In this document: positions 15,950-23,412 of the stretch, in pieces
How positions within the stretch are numbered: position 1 is the stretch's first letter
Layout: every line of letters begins with the position of its first letter
Source: an uncultured Alphaproteobacteria bacterium
Lineage (GTDB): Bacteria; Pseudomonadota; Alphaproteobacteria; Bin65
Length of the DNA stretch: 48,202 bases
Assembly: GCA_947259335.1 (NCBI GenBank)
Contig: CAMYMQ010000030.1
Location: 1 to 48,202, forward strand
Direction: 5' to 3'
Made by a program: the position numbers and the translations under genes
The notes under the pieces: model-generated
The model's input: only the letters and a program-made list of their open reading frames with translations
The model's database searches: none
Told to the model about the DNA's origin: nothing

Positions 15950-18862
15950 GTGCCAGGGCAGGGGGCTCCGGAACCGGCAGTGGGCAAGGGCGACAATTCA
16001 GACGGACGCGATCTCGATACGTCGCCGACAGTGGGCGACGAGGTCAAGACGACGACCTGCTACATGTGCGCCTGCCGGTGCGGCATCAAGGTGCACCTGC
16101 GCGACGGCAAGATCCGTTACATCCAGGGCAACCGCGATCATCCGGTGAACAAGGGCGTGCTGTGCGCCAAGGGTTCGGCCGGCATCATGCAGCACTACTC
16201 GCCGGCGCGGCTGACCAAGCCGCTCAGGCGGGTGGGCGAGCGGGGCAGCGGCGAGTTCGAGGAGATCGAGTGGGACGAGGCCCTTGGCCTCGCGACCGAC
16301 TGGCTCAAGGCGATCCGGGAGCGCGATCCGCGCGAACTGGCGTTCTTCACCGGCCGCGATCAGAGCCAGTCGCTGACCGGCTGGTGGGGGCAGCAGTTCG
16401 GCACGCCCAACTATGCCGCCCATGGCGGTTTCTGCTCGGTCAACATGGCGGCCGCCGGCATCTACACGATGGGCGGCGCCTTCTGGGAGTTCGGCGAGCC
16501 GGACTGGGAGCGGACCGAATATTTCATGATGTTCGGGGTCGCAGAGGACCACGATTCCAACCCGATCAAGATGGGCCTCGGCCGGATCAAGGCGCGGGGC
16601 GCCAAGTTCGTGTCGGTCAATCCGGTCCGCACGGGCTATTCGGCCATCGCCGACGAGTGGGTCGGCCTGCGTCCGGGCACGGACGGCCTGTTCGTGATGG
16701 GGCTGATTCACGAATTACTCAAGGCCGGCAAGGTCGATGCCGCCTATCTGTCGCGCTACACCAATGCCGGCTGGCTGGTGATCCGGAACCCGGGTGGCGC
16801 CGACGACGGATTGTTCCTGCGGGGCGACGACGGCGCGCCGATGGCGTGGGACCGGGCGCGCCAGCACGCCGCGCCCGCCCTCGACCCGGAGACGAAGCCG
16901 GCACTCAAGGGCCAATACGACATCGGCGACCGCACGGCGGTGCCGGTGTTCCAGATTCTCGCGGAACGCTATCTCGACGACCGCTACGCTCCCGATACGG
17001 TCGCCGGCCAGACCGGCATCGACGGCGCGACGGTGCGGCGCATCGCGGCCGAGCTCGCCGAGGCCGCCTTCGAGCGCGAGGTGGTGATCGAGCAGCCGTG
17101 GACCGACGCCTTCGGCCGCAAGCACGATCGCATGATCGGCCGGCCGGTCTCGATGCACGCGATGCGCGGCATCTCGGCCCATTCCAACGGCTTCCACACC
17201 TGCCGGTCGATCCATCTGCTGCAGCTGCTGCTAGGCAGCGTCGACTGCCCGGGGGGGTTCCGCTTCAAGCCGCCCTATCCCAAGTCTATCGAGGCGCTGC
17301 CCAAGCCGACCGGCCGCGCCAAGGACGTCCACCCCAACATGCCGCTGCCGGGGCCGCACCTGGGCTTTCCGCGCGGCCCCGAGGATCTGCTCGTCGGCGA
17401 GGACGGCACGCCGCGGCGGATCGACAAGGCGTTTTCCTGGGACGCGCCGCTCGCCGTCCACGGCATGATGCACGCGGTCATCACCAACGCCTGGAAGGGC
17501 GATCCGTATCCGATCGACACGCTGTTCATGTACATGGCAAACATGTCGTGGAACTCGGCGATGAACACCGCCGAGACGGCGCGGATGCTGACCGACAGGG
17601 ATCCCGACACCGGCGAATACCGCATCCCGCGGATCATCTATTCCGATGCCTATTATTCCGAGATGGTCGGTTATGCCGACCTTATCCTGCCCGACACGAC
17701 CTATCTCGAGCGCTGGGACTGCATGTCGATGCTCGACCGGCCGATCAGCCATGCCGACGGTCCGGCCGATTCGATCCGCCAGCCCGTGGTCGCGCCCGAC
17801 CGCGACGTCCGGCCGTTCCAGGACGTGCTGATCGACCTGGGCGCGCGGCTCGGCCTGCCGGGCCTGACCGGCGAGGACGGAACGGCGAAATATCCCGGCG
17901 GCTACCGCGACTATCTGGTCAACCACGAGCGCAAGCCGGGGTTGGGTCCGCTGGCGGGCTGGCGCGGCGCGGACGGGACCGAGAGCGGCAAGGGTGCTGT
18001 CAATCCCGACCAGATCGACGCCTATATCGCCAACGGCTGTTTCTGGAAGGGCAGGATCCCGGAAGAGGCGCGCTTCTTCAAGAACGTGAACCGCGCCTAT
18101 CTCGACTATGCGGTTGGCATGGGCTTCCTCGACGAGGCGACACCGATCGTCGCCCAGCTGTACTGCGAGCCGCTGCAGAAATTCCGGCTGGCGGCCCGCG
18201 GCCACGGCGACTACCAGCCGCCGGAGCGGCACCGCGCGCGGGTCGAGGCCCATTTCGATCCCCTGCCGATCTGGTATCCGCCCTTCGAGGACGCGGTCGA
18301 GGGGGTCGATGCGTATCCGCTCCACGCGCTCACCCAGCGGCCGATGGCGATGTACCATTCCTGGGGCTCGCAGAACGCCTGGCTGCGCCAGCTCCATTCC
18401 CGCAACGTCCTGTTCGTGCCGCGCGCCTGGGCGGCGGACAAGGAAATCGAGGACGGCGACTGGGTCTGGGTGTCGAGCCGCAACGGCCGGATCAAGGTCA
18501 AGGTCAAGCTGTCTGAAGGGGTCAACGGCGATACCGTGTGGACCTGGAACGCCATGGGCAAGCGGGCGGGGGCCTGGAACCTGTCGCCCGACGCCCCCGA
18601 GGCCCGCCAGGCCTTCCTGTTGAACAACCTGATCGACGACCTGCTGCCGGAGCGCGAGGGCGGTTACCGCTATTCCAACAGCGACCCGGTGACGGGGCAG
18701 GCGGCGTGGTACGACCTGCGCGTCTCAATCGAGAAGGCCGCCGCCGAGGAGGCCGGCGAGATCGCGCCCCAGGCGGCGCCGGTCAAGCGACCCCGAAGCT
18801 TGCCGCCGGCGCCTGACGAGTCGCGCTATGGCGAGACCTTCCGCGCGAGACGTCGCGCATGA
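15950..18862 (+). CDS. soeA: SoeA, molybdopterin catalytic subunit of cytoplasmic sulfite dehydrogenase (quinone)
   Basis: This DMSO-reductase-family protein of about 970 residues has an N-terminal [4Fe-4S] site with Cys37, Cys40, Cys44 and Cys72 (CYMCACRCGI...LCAKG). The block GRDQSQSLTGWW, then FGTPNYAAHGGFCSVNMAA, where the molybdenum ligand Cys is expected, and FGVAEDHDSNPIK closely match SoeA. There is no twin-arginine signal, as expected for the cytoplasmic Soe enzyme, which oxidises sulfite to sulfate and passes electrons to quinone through SoeB and SoeC. GTG 15950 is the first possible start in frame; GTG 15980 is an alternative. The best SD-ATG nearby (AGAGGA, ATG 15925) is in another frame. 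soeB overlaps the stop by four bases. Confidence 0.9.
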   Translation: MPGQGAPEPAVGKGDNSDGRDLDTSPTVGDEVKTTTCYMCACRCGIKVHLRDGKIRYIQGNRDHPVNKGVLCAKGSAGIMQHYSPARLTKPLRRVGERGSGEFEEIEWDEALGLATDWLKAIRERDPRELAFFTGRDQSQSLTGWWGQQFGTPNYAAHGGFCSVNMAAAGIYTMGGAFWEFGEPDWERTEYFMMFGVAEDHDSNPIKMGLGRIKARGAKFVSVNPVRTGYSAIADEWVGLRPGTDGLFVMGLIHELLKAGKVDAAYLSRYTNAGWLVIRNPGGADDGLFLRGDDGAPMAWDRARQHAAPALDPETKPALKGQYDIGDRTAVPVFQILAERYLDDRYAPDTVAGQTGIDGATVRRIAAELAEAAFEREVVIEQPWTDAFGRKHDRMIGRPVSMHAMRGISAHSNGFHTCRSIHLLQLLLGSVDCPGGFRFKPPYPKSIEALPKPTGRAKDVHPNMPLPGPHLGFPRGPEDLLVGEDGTPRRIDKAFSWDAPLAVHGMMHAVITNAWKGDPYPIDTLFMYMANMSWNSAMNTAETARMLTDRDPDTGEYRIPRIIYSDAYYSEMVGYADLILPDTTYLERWDCMSMLDRPISHADGPADSIRQPVVAPDRDVRPFQDVLIDLGARLGLPGLTGEDGTAKYPGGYRDYLVNHERKPGLGPLAGWRGADGTESGKGAVNPDQIDAYIANGCFWKGRIPEEARFFKNVNRAYLDYAVGMGFLDEATPIVAQLYCEPLQKFRLAARGHGDYQPPERHRARVEAHFDPLPIWYPPFEDAVEGVDAYPLHALTQRPMAMYHSWGSQNAWLRQLHSRNVLFVPRAWAADKEIEDGDWVWVSSRNGRIKVKVKLSEGVNGDTVWTWNAMGKRAGAWNLSPDAPEARQAFLLNNLIDDLLPEREGGYRYSNSDPVTGQAAWYDLRVSIEKAAAEEAGEIAPQAAPVKRPRSLPPAPDESRYGETFRARRRA

Positions 18863-19602
18863 CCAGCCTGCCCAAACAGCCGTCGGCCAGGAAGCTCGGC
18901 CTGGTGATCGACCTCGACACCTGCGTCGGGTGTCATGCCTGCGTGGTCAACTGCAAGGAGTGGAATACCGGCGGCTACCCCGCCCCGCTGACCGACCAGA
19001 ACCCTTATGGCAAGGATGTCAGCGGCGCCTGGCTCAACCGGGTCCACACCTTCGAGGCGGGCGAGGGCGCCGACGGGCGGACGGTCCATTTCCCCAAGTC
19101 CTGCCTGCATTGCGAGGAGCCGCTGTGCGTCTCCGTGTGTCCGACCGGGGCCTCCTACAAGCGCAATGACGACGGCATCGTGCTGGTCGACGAAGACCGC
19201 TGCATGGGTTGCGGGCTGTGCGCCTGGGCCTGCCCCTACGGCGCCCGCGAGATGGATATGGGCGTGGGCGTGATGAAGAAGTGCACGCTGTGCATCGACC
19301 GGATCTACAACGAGAACCTGGATGAGGCGGATCGGGTGCCGGCCTGCGTCTCGACCTGTCCGGCGAGCGCCCGCCACTTCGGCGACCTTGGCGATCCGGG
19401 CTCGGCGGTCTCCCAACTGGTCGCCGAGCGGGGCGGCTACGACCTGATGCCGGAACAGGGCTACAAGCCGACCAACAAGTATCTGCCGCCCCGGCCGCGG
19501 CGCGACGCCACGACGGCCGGAAGCCGGCCCGAGCGGCTGGATGAGGCCAGGCCCGAGGGCGGTTTCCTGGGCTGGGTCGACCGGCTGCTGAGCGCGGTCT
19601 GA
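18859..19602 (+). CDS. soeB: SoeB, iron-sulfur electron-transfer subunit
   Basis: This 247-residue ferredoxin-like subunit carries four cysteine clusters. They are CVGCHACVVNCKEW near residue 25, CLHCEEPLCVSVCPTGA near 80, CMGCGLCAWACPYGAR near 115, and CTLCIDRI joined with ACVSTCPASAR near 140-175. This is the standard set for four [4Fe-4S] clusters in DmsB/PsrB/SoeB proteins. It carries electrons from SoeA to the membrane subunit SoeC on the cytoplasmic face. The ATGA overlap with soeA (18859-18862) indicates translational coupling, and soeC begins three bases after the stop. Confidence 0.93.
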   Translation: MTSLPKQPSARKLGLVIDLDTCVGCHACVVNCKEWNTGGYPAPLTDQNPYGKDVSGAWLNRVHTFEAGEGADGRTVHFPKSCLHCEEPLCVSVCPTGASYKRNDDGIVLVDEDRCMGCGLCAWACPYGAREMDMGVGVMKKCTLCIDRIYNENLDEADRVPACVSTCPASARHFGDLGDPGSAVSQLVAERGGYDLMPEQGYKPTNKYLPPRPRRDATTAGSRPERLDEARPEGGFLGWVDRLLSAV

Positions 19603-19605
19603 GCC

Positions 19606-20553
19606 ATGCATCCGGCCTATTCCGTCATTTTCTTCACAACGGCGTCGGGGGCGGGCTTCGGCCTGCTGACCCTTCTGGGCATCCTGGGCCCCCTGCAGCA
19701 GCTGCCGAACGACCGCTGGTTCGGCCTGGTGGCGCTGTTCGTCGCCTTCGCGCTCGCCGTCAGCGGCCTGTTGTCGTCGACCCTGCACCTGCGTAGCCCG
19801 TCGCGCGCGCGCTACGCCTTTTCCCAGTGGCGGTCGTCGTGGCTGTCGCGCGAGGGGGTGGCCGCGGTCGCGACGATGATTGTCGCGGGCGTCTTTGCGA
19901 TCGGCTGGGTCTTTTTCGAGGCGACCGCCGGCTGGTGGGGCGCGGCGGGGCTGCTGGCCGCCCTGGGTGCGGTCGTCACCGTGGCCTCGACCGGCATGAT
20001 CTACGCGGTGCTCAAGCCGATCCGCCAGTGGCACGACCCGCTGGTGGTGCCGGCCTATCTGCTGTTCGCGCTGGCGACCGGCGCGGTCTGGCTCGATGCG
20101 GTGGTGACGGTGCTGGCCCGAAACAACCAGGCATTGAGCCTGGGCGCCATTGTCCTGCTGGTCCTGGCCTGGGGCGTGAAGGCTGCCTACTGGAAGCGAA
20201 TCGACACCGGGCAATCGATCAGCACGCCCGAGAGCGCCACCGGCCTGGGCGCGCTCGGTCCGGTCAGCCTGTTGATGGCCCCGCATACCGAAGAAAACTA
20301 TCTTCAACGCGAAATGGGCTATCGCGTGGCCCGCAAGCATGCCGTCAAGCTGCGCGGGTTGGCCGTGATCGGCGGCCTGGCGCTGCCGGTGCCATTGCTT
20401 GTCGCCGGGTGGCTGCTGCCCGCGGTGCCGGGCTCGGTCTGCGCCGTCCTGGCTGCGTTGCTTGCAACCCTGGGTGTCCTGGTCGAGCGGTGGCTCTTTT
20501 TTGCCGAAGCACGGCATACTGTAACCTTGTACTACGGGCACCGTGACGGGTGA
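19606..20553 (+). CDS. soeC: SoeC, membrane anchor and quinone-binding subunit (DmsC family)
   Basis: This 315-residue integral membrane protein has about eight hydrophobic segments and the DmsC-type opening MHPAYSVIFFTTASGAGFGLL. The segments LFVAFALAVSGLLSSTLHL, AVATMIVAGVFAIGW and TGMIYAVLKPIRQWHDPL, and the late KHAVKLRGLAVIGGLALPVPLL, fit the family. It tethers SoeAB to the inner membrane and delivers electrons to the quinone pool. The gene is third in soeABC with no gap; the next gene is a regulator about 100 bases away. Confidence 0.9.
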   Translation: MHPAYSVIFFTTASGAGFGLLTLLGILGPLQQLPNDRWFGLVALFVAFALAVSGLLSSTLHLRSPSRARYAFSQWRSSWLSREGVAAVATMIVAGVFAIGWVFFEATAGWWGAAGLLAALGAVVTVASTGMIYAVLKPIRQWHDPLVVPAYLLFALATGAVWLDAVVTVLARNNQALSLGAIVLLVLAWGVKAAYWKRIDTGQSISTPESATGLGALGPVSLLMAPHTEENYLQREMGYRVARKHAVKLRGLAVIGGLALPVPLLVAGWLLPAVPGSVCAVLAALLATLGVLVERWLFFAEARHTVTLYYGHRDG

Positions 20554-20586
20554 GGGCGTCGTATTACCTGTCCTGCAGTCTCCTGC

Positions 20587-20614
20587 TTGAAAAAAGAGGC
20601 CGAACCGTTATGAA
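20587..20614 (+). promoter_or_regulatory. Candidate promoter of the ArsR-type regulator
   Basis: TTGAAA (20587-20592), a 16-base spacer and TATGAA (20609-20614) lie in the 100-base gap after soeC and about 40 bases upstream of the regulator start. The -10 match is four of six. No clear palindrome accompanies it. Confidence 0.3.
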
Positions 20615-20653
20615 AGCAGGCCGCACCAACGACACTCACTGCCGAGTAACAGC

Positions 20654-21043
20654 ATGATCGCGCTGGATAAGGTGGAAATCGAGGAACTCGAGCGCAACGC
20701 CGAATCGGCCTGCGCTTTGCTCAAGGCGATGAGCAACGAACGCCGCCTGATGATCCTGTGCCATCTGGCGACGGGCGAAAGCTCGGTCGGCGATCTCGAG
20801 CGCCGCGTGGGCCTCAGCCAGTCGGCCCTGTCCCAGCATCTGGCCGTGTTGCGCGAGAAGAAGCTCGTCGCGACGCGGCGCGAGGCTCAAACGATCTACT
20901 ACCGTCTGGCCAGCCGTGAGGCGGTGGCGATCATGTCGACCCTGTGGGACCTCTATTGTGGGGGCGCCGCGCCGCACGGCAAGGCCGGGGCGGCATCGAA
21001 GACGGTGCCCAAGCCGAGGGCCCGCTCCAGGGTGAAGGCCTAG
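20654..21043 (+). CDS. ArsR-family regulator, putative persulfide sensor (BigR/SqrR type)
   Basis: This 129-residue winged-helix repressor has LLKAMSNERRLMILCHLATGESSV, the recognition helix LSQSALSQHLAVLREKKLV and the wing TRREAQTIYYRL. It lacks a metal-binding ArsR box but has Cys36 (LMILC) and Cys102 (LWDLYC), 66 residues apart. That is the same separation as the two cysteines of SqrR that form a polysulfide bridge. In that group, sulfane sulfur releases DNA and de-represses sulfide or persulfide metabolism genes. Its position just after soeABC supports a sulfur-sensing role, probably controlling soeABC and/or itself. An extra Cys20 and a basic C-terminal tail are present. The assignment rests on motif and context. 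Confidence 0.85.
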   Translation: MIALDKVEIEELERNAESACALLKAMSNERRLMILCHLATGESSVGDLERRVGLSQSALSQHLAVLREKKLVATRREAQTIYYRLASREAVAIMSTLWDLYCGGAAPHGKAGAASKTVPKPRARSRVKA

Positions 21044-21139
21044 GCGCCCGCCCGCCGAGGTCCCCCGCCGGGGCCGCTTCTCGTCTCGACCGCATCTGTG
21101 CTACGCCTGCCGGACAGAGGCCCGCCACCGGAGGCATCT

Positions 21140-22291
21140 ATGAGCGGCTACACCATTCCCTGGGAAAGCGAGGACGTCGCGATCGCCCGTGACTCGGCCA
21201 GGCGCTTCTTCGAACAGGAGTTCGCCCCCAAGCTCGACGGCTGGATCCGCGCGGGCAAGATCGATCGCGACGCCTGGAACAAGGCGGGCGAGGCCGGCCT
21301 CAACTGCCCCAGCATCCCCGAGGAATACGGCGGCGCCGGCGGCTCCTTCGCGCACGAGGCCGCGATCATCGAGGAACTGGAGAAGTCCGGCGTCGGCATC
21401 AATTTCGGCCACGTCGTCCACTCGACGATCAATGCCCACTATGTCCTCGCCTACGGCACCGAGGACCAGAAGCGGCGCTGGCTGCCGAAGATGGCCTCGG
21501 GCGAGATGGTCACCGCCATCGCCATGACCGAACCGGGCACGGGGTCGGACCTCCAGGGCGTGCGGACGACCGCGCGCAAGGACGGCAACCAGTATGTCGT
21601 CAATGGCGCCAAGACCTTCATCACCAACGGCCAGCACGCCGACATGGTGATCGTGGTCGCCAAGACCGGCGACGGCAAGCCGTCGGAAAACATTTCCCTG
21701 ATCGCGGTCGAGACCGAGGGCGCGGAGGGTTTCCGGCGGGGCCGCAACCTGGAGAAGATGGGTTGCAAGGGCTCGGACACCTCGGAGCTGTTCTTCGACG
21801 ACGTCCGCGTGCCGCCCGAGAACATCCTGGGCGGAGAGGAGGGCCGGGGCTTCGTCCAGCTCATGCAGCAGCTGCCCCAGGAGCGTCTGGGGATCGCCGT
21901 GGCCGCCGTCGCGGCGATCGAGCGGGCCGTCGATCTCACCGTCGATTATGTCAAGGAGCGCAAGGCCTTCGGCCAGCGCATCCTGGACTTCCAGAATACC
22001 AAGTTCGTGCTCGCCGAGTGCAAGACCGAGGCCCATATCGCCCGCGTCTTCCTCGATAACCTGATCATGCGGCATCTCGACGGCGGGCTCGACACGGCCA
22101 CGGCCTCAATGGCCAAATGGTGGACGACCGAAAAGCAGAACGAGATCATCGACCGGTGCCTGCAGCTCTTCGGCGGCTTCGGCTACATGAACGAGTATCC
22201 GATCTCACGCATGTATACCGACGCTCGGGTCCAGAAGATCTATGGCGGCACCAACGAGATCATGAAGGAACTGATCAGCCGGACGCTGTGA
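21140..22291 (+). CDS. Acyl-CoA dehydrogenase
   Basis: The start at ATG 21140, with GGAGG nine bases upstream, is preferred to 21098 and gives 383 residues, the standard length. IAMTEPGTGSDLQGV near residue 130 is the FAD and substrate signature. LFFDDVRVPPENILG and RKAFGQRILDFQNTKF lie in the middle, and RMYTDARVQKIYGGTNEIMKELI ends the protein with the catalytic Glu region. It oxidises an acyl-CoA to the 2-enoyl-CoA using FAD and an electron-transfer flavoprotein. The 2-oxoglutarate oxygenase follows after 13 bases and is probably in the same operon. The chain-length or branched-chain preference cannot be told. Confidence 0.93.
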   Translation: MSGYTIPWESEDVAIARDSARRFFEQEFAPKLDGWIRAGKIDRDAWNKAGEAGLNCPSIPEEYGGAGGSFAHEAAIIEELEKSGVGINFGHVVHSTINAHYVLAYGTEDQKRRWLPKMASGEMVTAIAMTEPGTGSDLQGVRTTARKDGNQYVVNGAKTFITNGQHADMVIVVAKTGDGKPSENISLIAVETEGAEGFRRGRNLEKMGCKGSDTSELFFDDVRVPPENILGGEEGRGFVQLMQQLPQERLGIAVAAVAAIERAVDLTVDYVKERKAFGQRILDFQNTKFVLAECKTEAHIARVFLDNLIMRHLDGGLDTATASMAKWWTTEKQNEIIDRCLQLFGGFGYMNEYPISRMYTDARVQKIYGGTNEIMKELISRTL

Positions 22292-22304
22292 CGGAGGGAG
22301 AGGC

Positions 22305-23294
22305 ATGGCACCAACCGCCGCGAACGAAATTCCGGTCATCGACGTAAGCGGCCTGCAGGCCGCTGGCTTCGAGTCGGCCGCCGCCGACGTCGGGCGTCAA
22401 ATCGCGTCGGCCTGCCGGGACACGGGCTTTTTCTACATCGTCGGCCATGGCGTGCCGTCCGAGGTTGTCGACGGGGTGTTCGAGGCCAACCGGACATTCC
22501 ACGCTCGGCCCGACGAGGAAAAGCTGCCGATCAAGCTGAACAGCTGGCACCGGGGCTACCAGCCCATGGCGAGCACCAAGATGAACTCGTCTGCCCGCTT
22601 CGCGCCGGCGACCATGCCCAACCAGCTGGAATCCTTCATCATCCGCGACGAGGTGCCCGAGAGCGACCCGCGCTTCAAGCAGGCGCCCTTCATCGGCCCG
22701 AACCAGTGGCCCGGGGACGCTGTGTTCAGGGCCCAGGTCGAGACCTACCACGCCGCCTTGCGCGACCTGGCCTGCAAGCTCCTGCCCGGATTTTCCTGCG
22801 CGGTGGGCAACGCCGTCGACTATTTCGAACCCTTCTTCAATCCGGCGTCGACGACGCTGCGCCTGGTCCACTATCCGCCGACGCCGGAACAGGCGCCGCC
22901 CGATCATATCGGCATCTACCCGCACACGGACTACGGCTTCTTCACGATCCTGGCCCAGGACGACGTGGGCGGCCTGGAAATTCAGCGGATCGACGGCAGC
23001 TGGATCGACGCTCCCTACATCGAGGGCGCGTTCGTGATGAACATCGGCGACATCATGGCGCGCTGGACCAACGACGTCTTCAATTCGAGCCCGCACCGCG
23101 TCATCAACAAGTCGGCGAGCCGCGACCGCTATTCCGTGGCCCTGTTCTTCGATCCCAATTACAGCTCGATGATCGAGTGCCTCGACGAGTTCGCCGAGAC
23201 CGAGTCGGACATTCGCTACGAGCCGATCCGCTACCTCGACTATTATCGCGAGCGGATGGACAACAACCACCCCGACCGGGTTCCCGCCTACTGA
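22305..23294 (+). CDS. Isopenicillin N synthase-family Fe(II)/2-oxoglutarate oxygenase
   Basis: This 329-residue oxygenase has an N-terminal DIOX_N part (IPVIDVSGLQ, ACRDTGFFYIVGHGVP) and a 2OG-Fe(II) C-terminal core. The facial triad is His207 and Asp209 (YPHTDYGFF) and His264 (SPHRVINKS), and an R-x-S type segment (ASRDRYS) follows for the 2-oxoglutarate carboxylate. Bacterial members of this group are mostly uncharacterised hydroxylases of small molecules. It is 13 bases downstream of the acyl-CoA dehydrogenase, implying co-expression. Two GC-rich palindromes after its stop may end the transcript. The substrate is unknown. Confidence 0.9.
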   Translation: MAPTAANEIPVIDVSGLQAAGFESAAADVGRQIASACRDTGFFYIVGHGVPSEVVDGVFEANRTFHARPDEEKLPIKLNSWHRGYQPMASTKMNSSARFAPATMPNQLESFIIRDEVPESDPRFKQAPFIGPNQWPGDAVFRAQVETYHAALRDLACKLLPGFSCAVGNAVDYFEPFFNPASTTLRLVHYPPTPEQAPPDHIGIYPHTDYGFFTILAQDDVGGLEIQRIDGSWIDAPYIEGAFVMNIGDIMARWTNDVFNSSPHRVINKSASRDRYSVALFFDPNYSSMIECLDEFAETESDIRYEPIRYLDYYRERMDNNHPDRVPAY

Positions 23295-23317
23295 TCCCGC
23301 CCGTGCCGGGCAGCGCC

Positions 23318-23356
23318 GCCGCCTGCTCAGGCGGCATGGCCGCGCGGCCGCGCGGC
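23318..23356. terminator. Two tandem GC-rich palindromes, possible transcript end
   Basis: GCCGCCTG-CT-CAGGCGGC (23318-23335) is a perfect hairpin with a two-base loop. Three bases later GCCGCGCGGCCGCGCGGC (23339-23356) is a perfect 18-base palindrome. There is no T run, so this is not a classical intrinsic terminator. It may stabilise or attenuate the transcript between the oxygenase and the CoxL-type gene. Confidence 0.4.
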
Positions 23357-23412
23357 ATGCTAAGTCTGGCATCGACCCAGCTCAAACCGCCGCACCAAAG
23401 AACGACGCCGCC

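Noticed and set aside
18826-20541. 571-residue minus-strand ORF opposite soeB and soeC
   Set aside because: Gln/Arg/Ala-rich antisense shadow of two clearly functional subunits.
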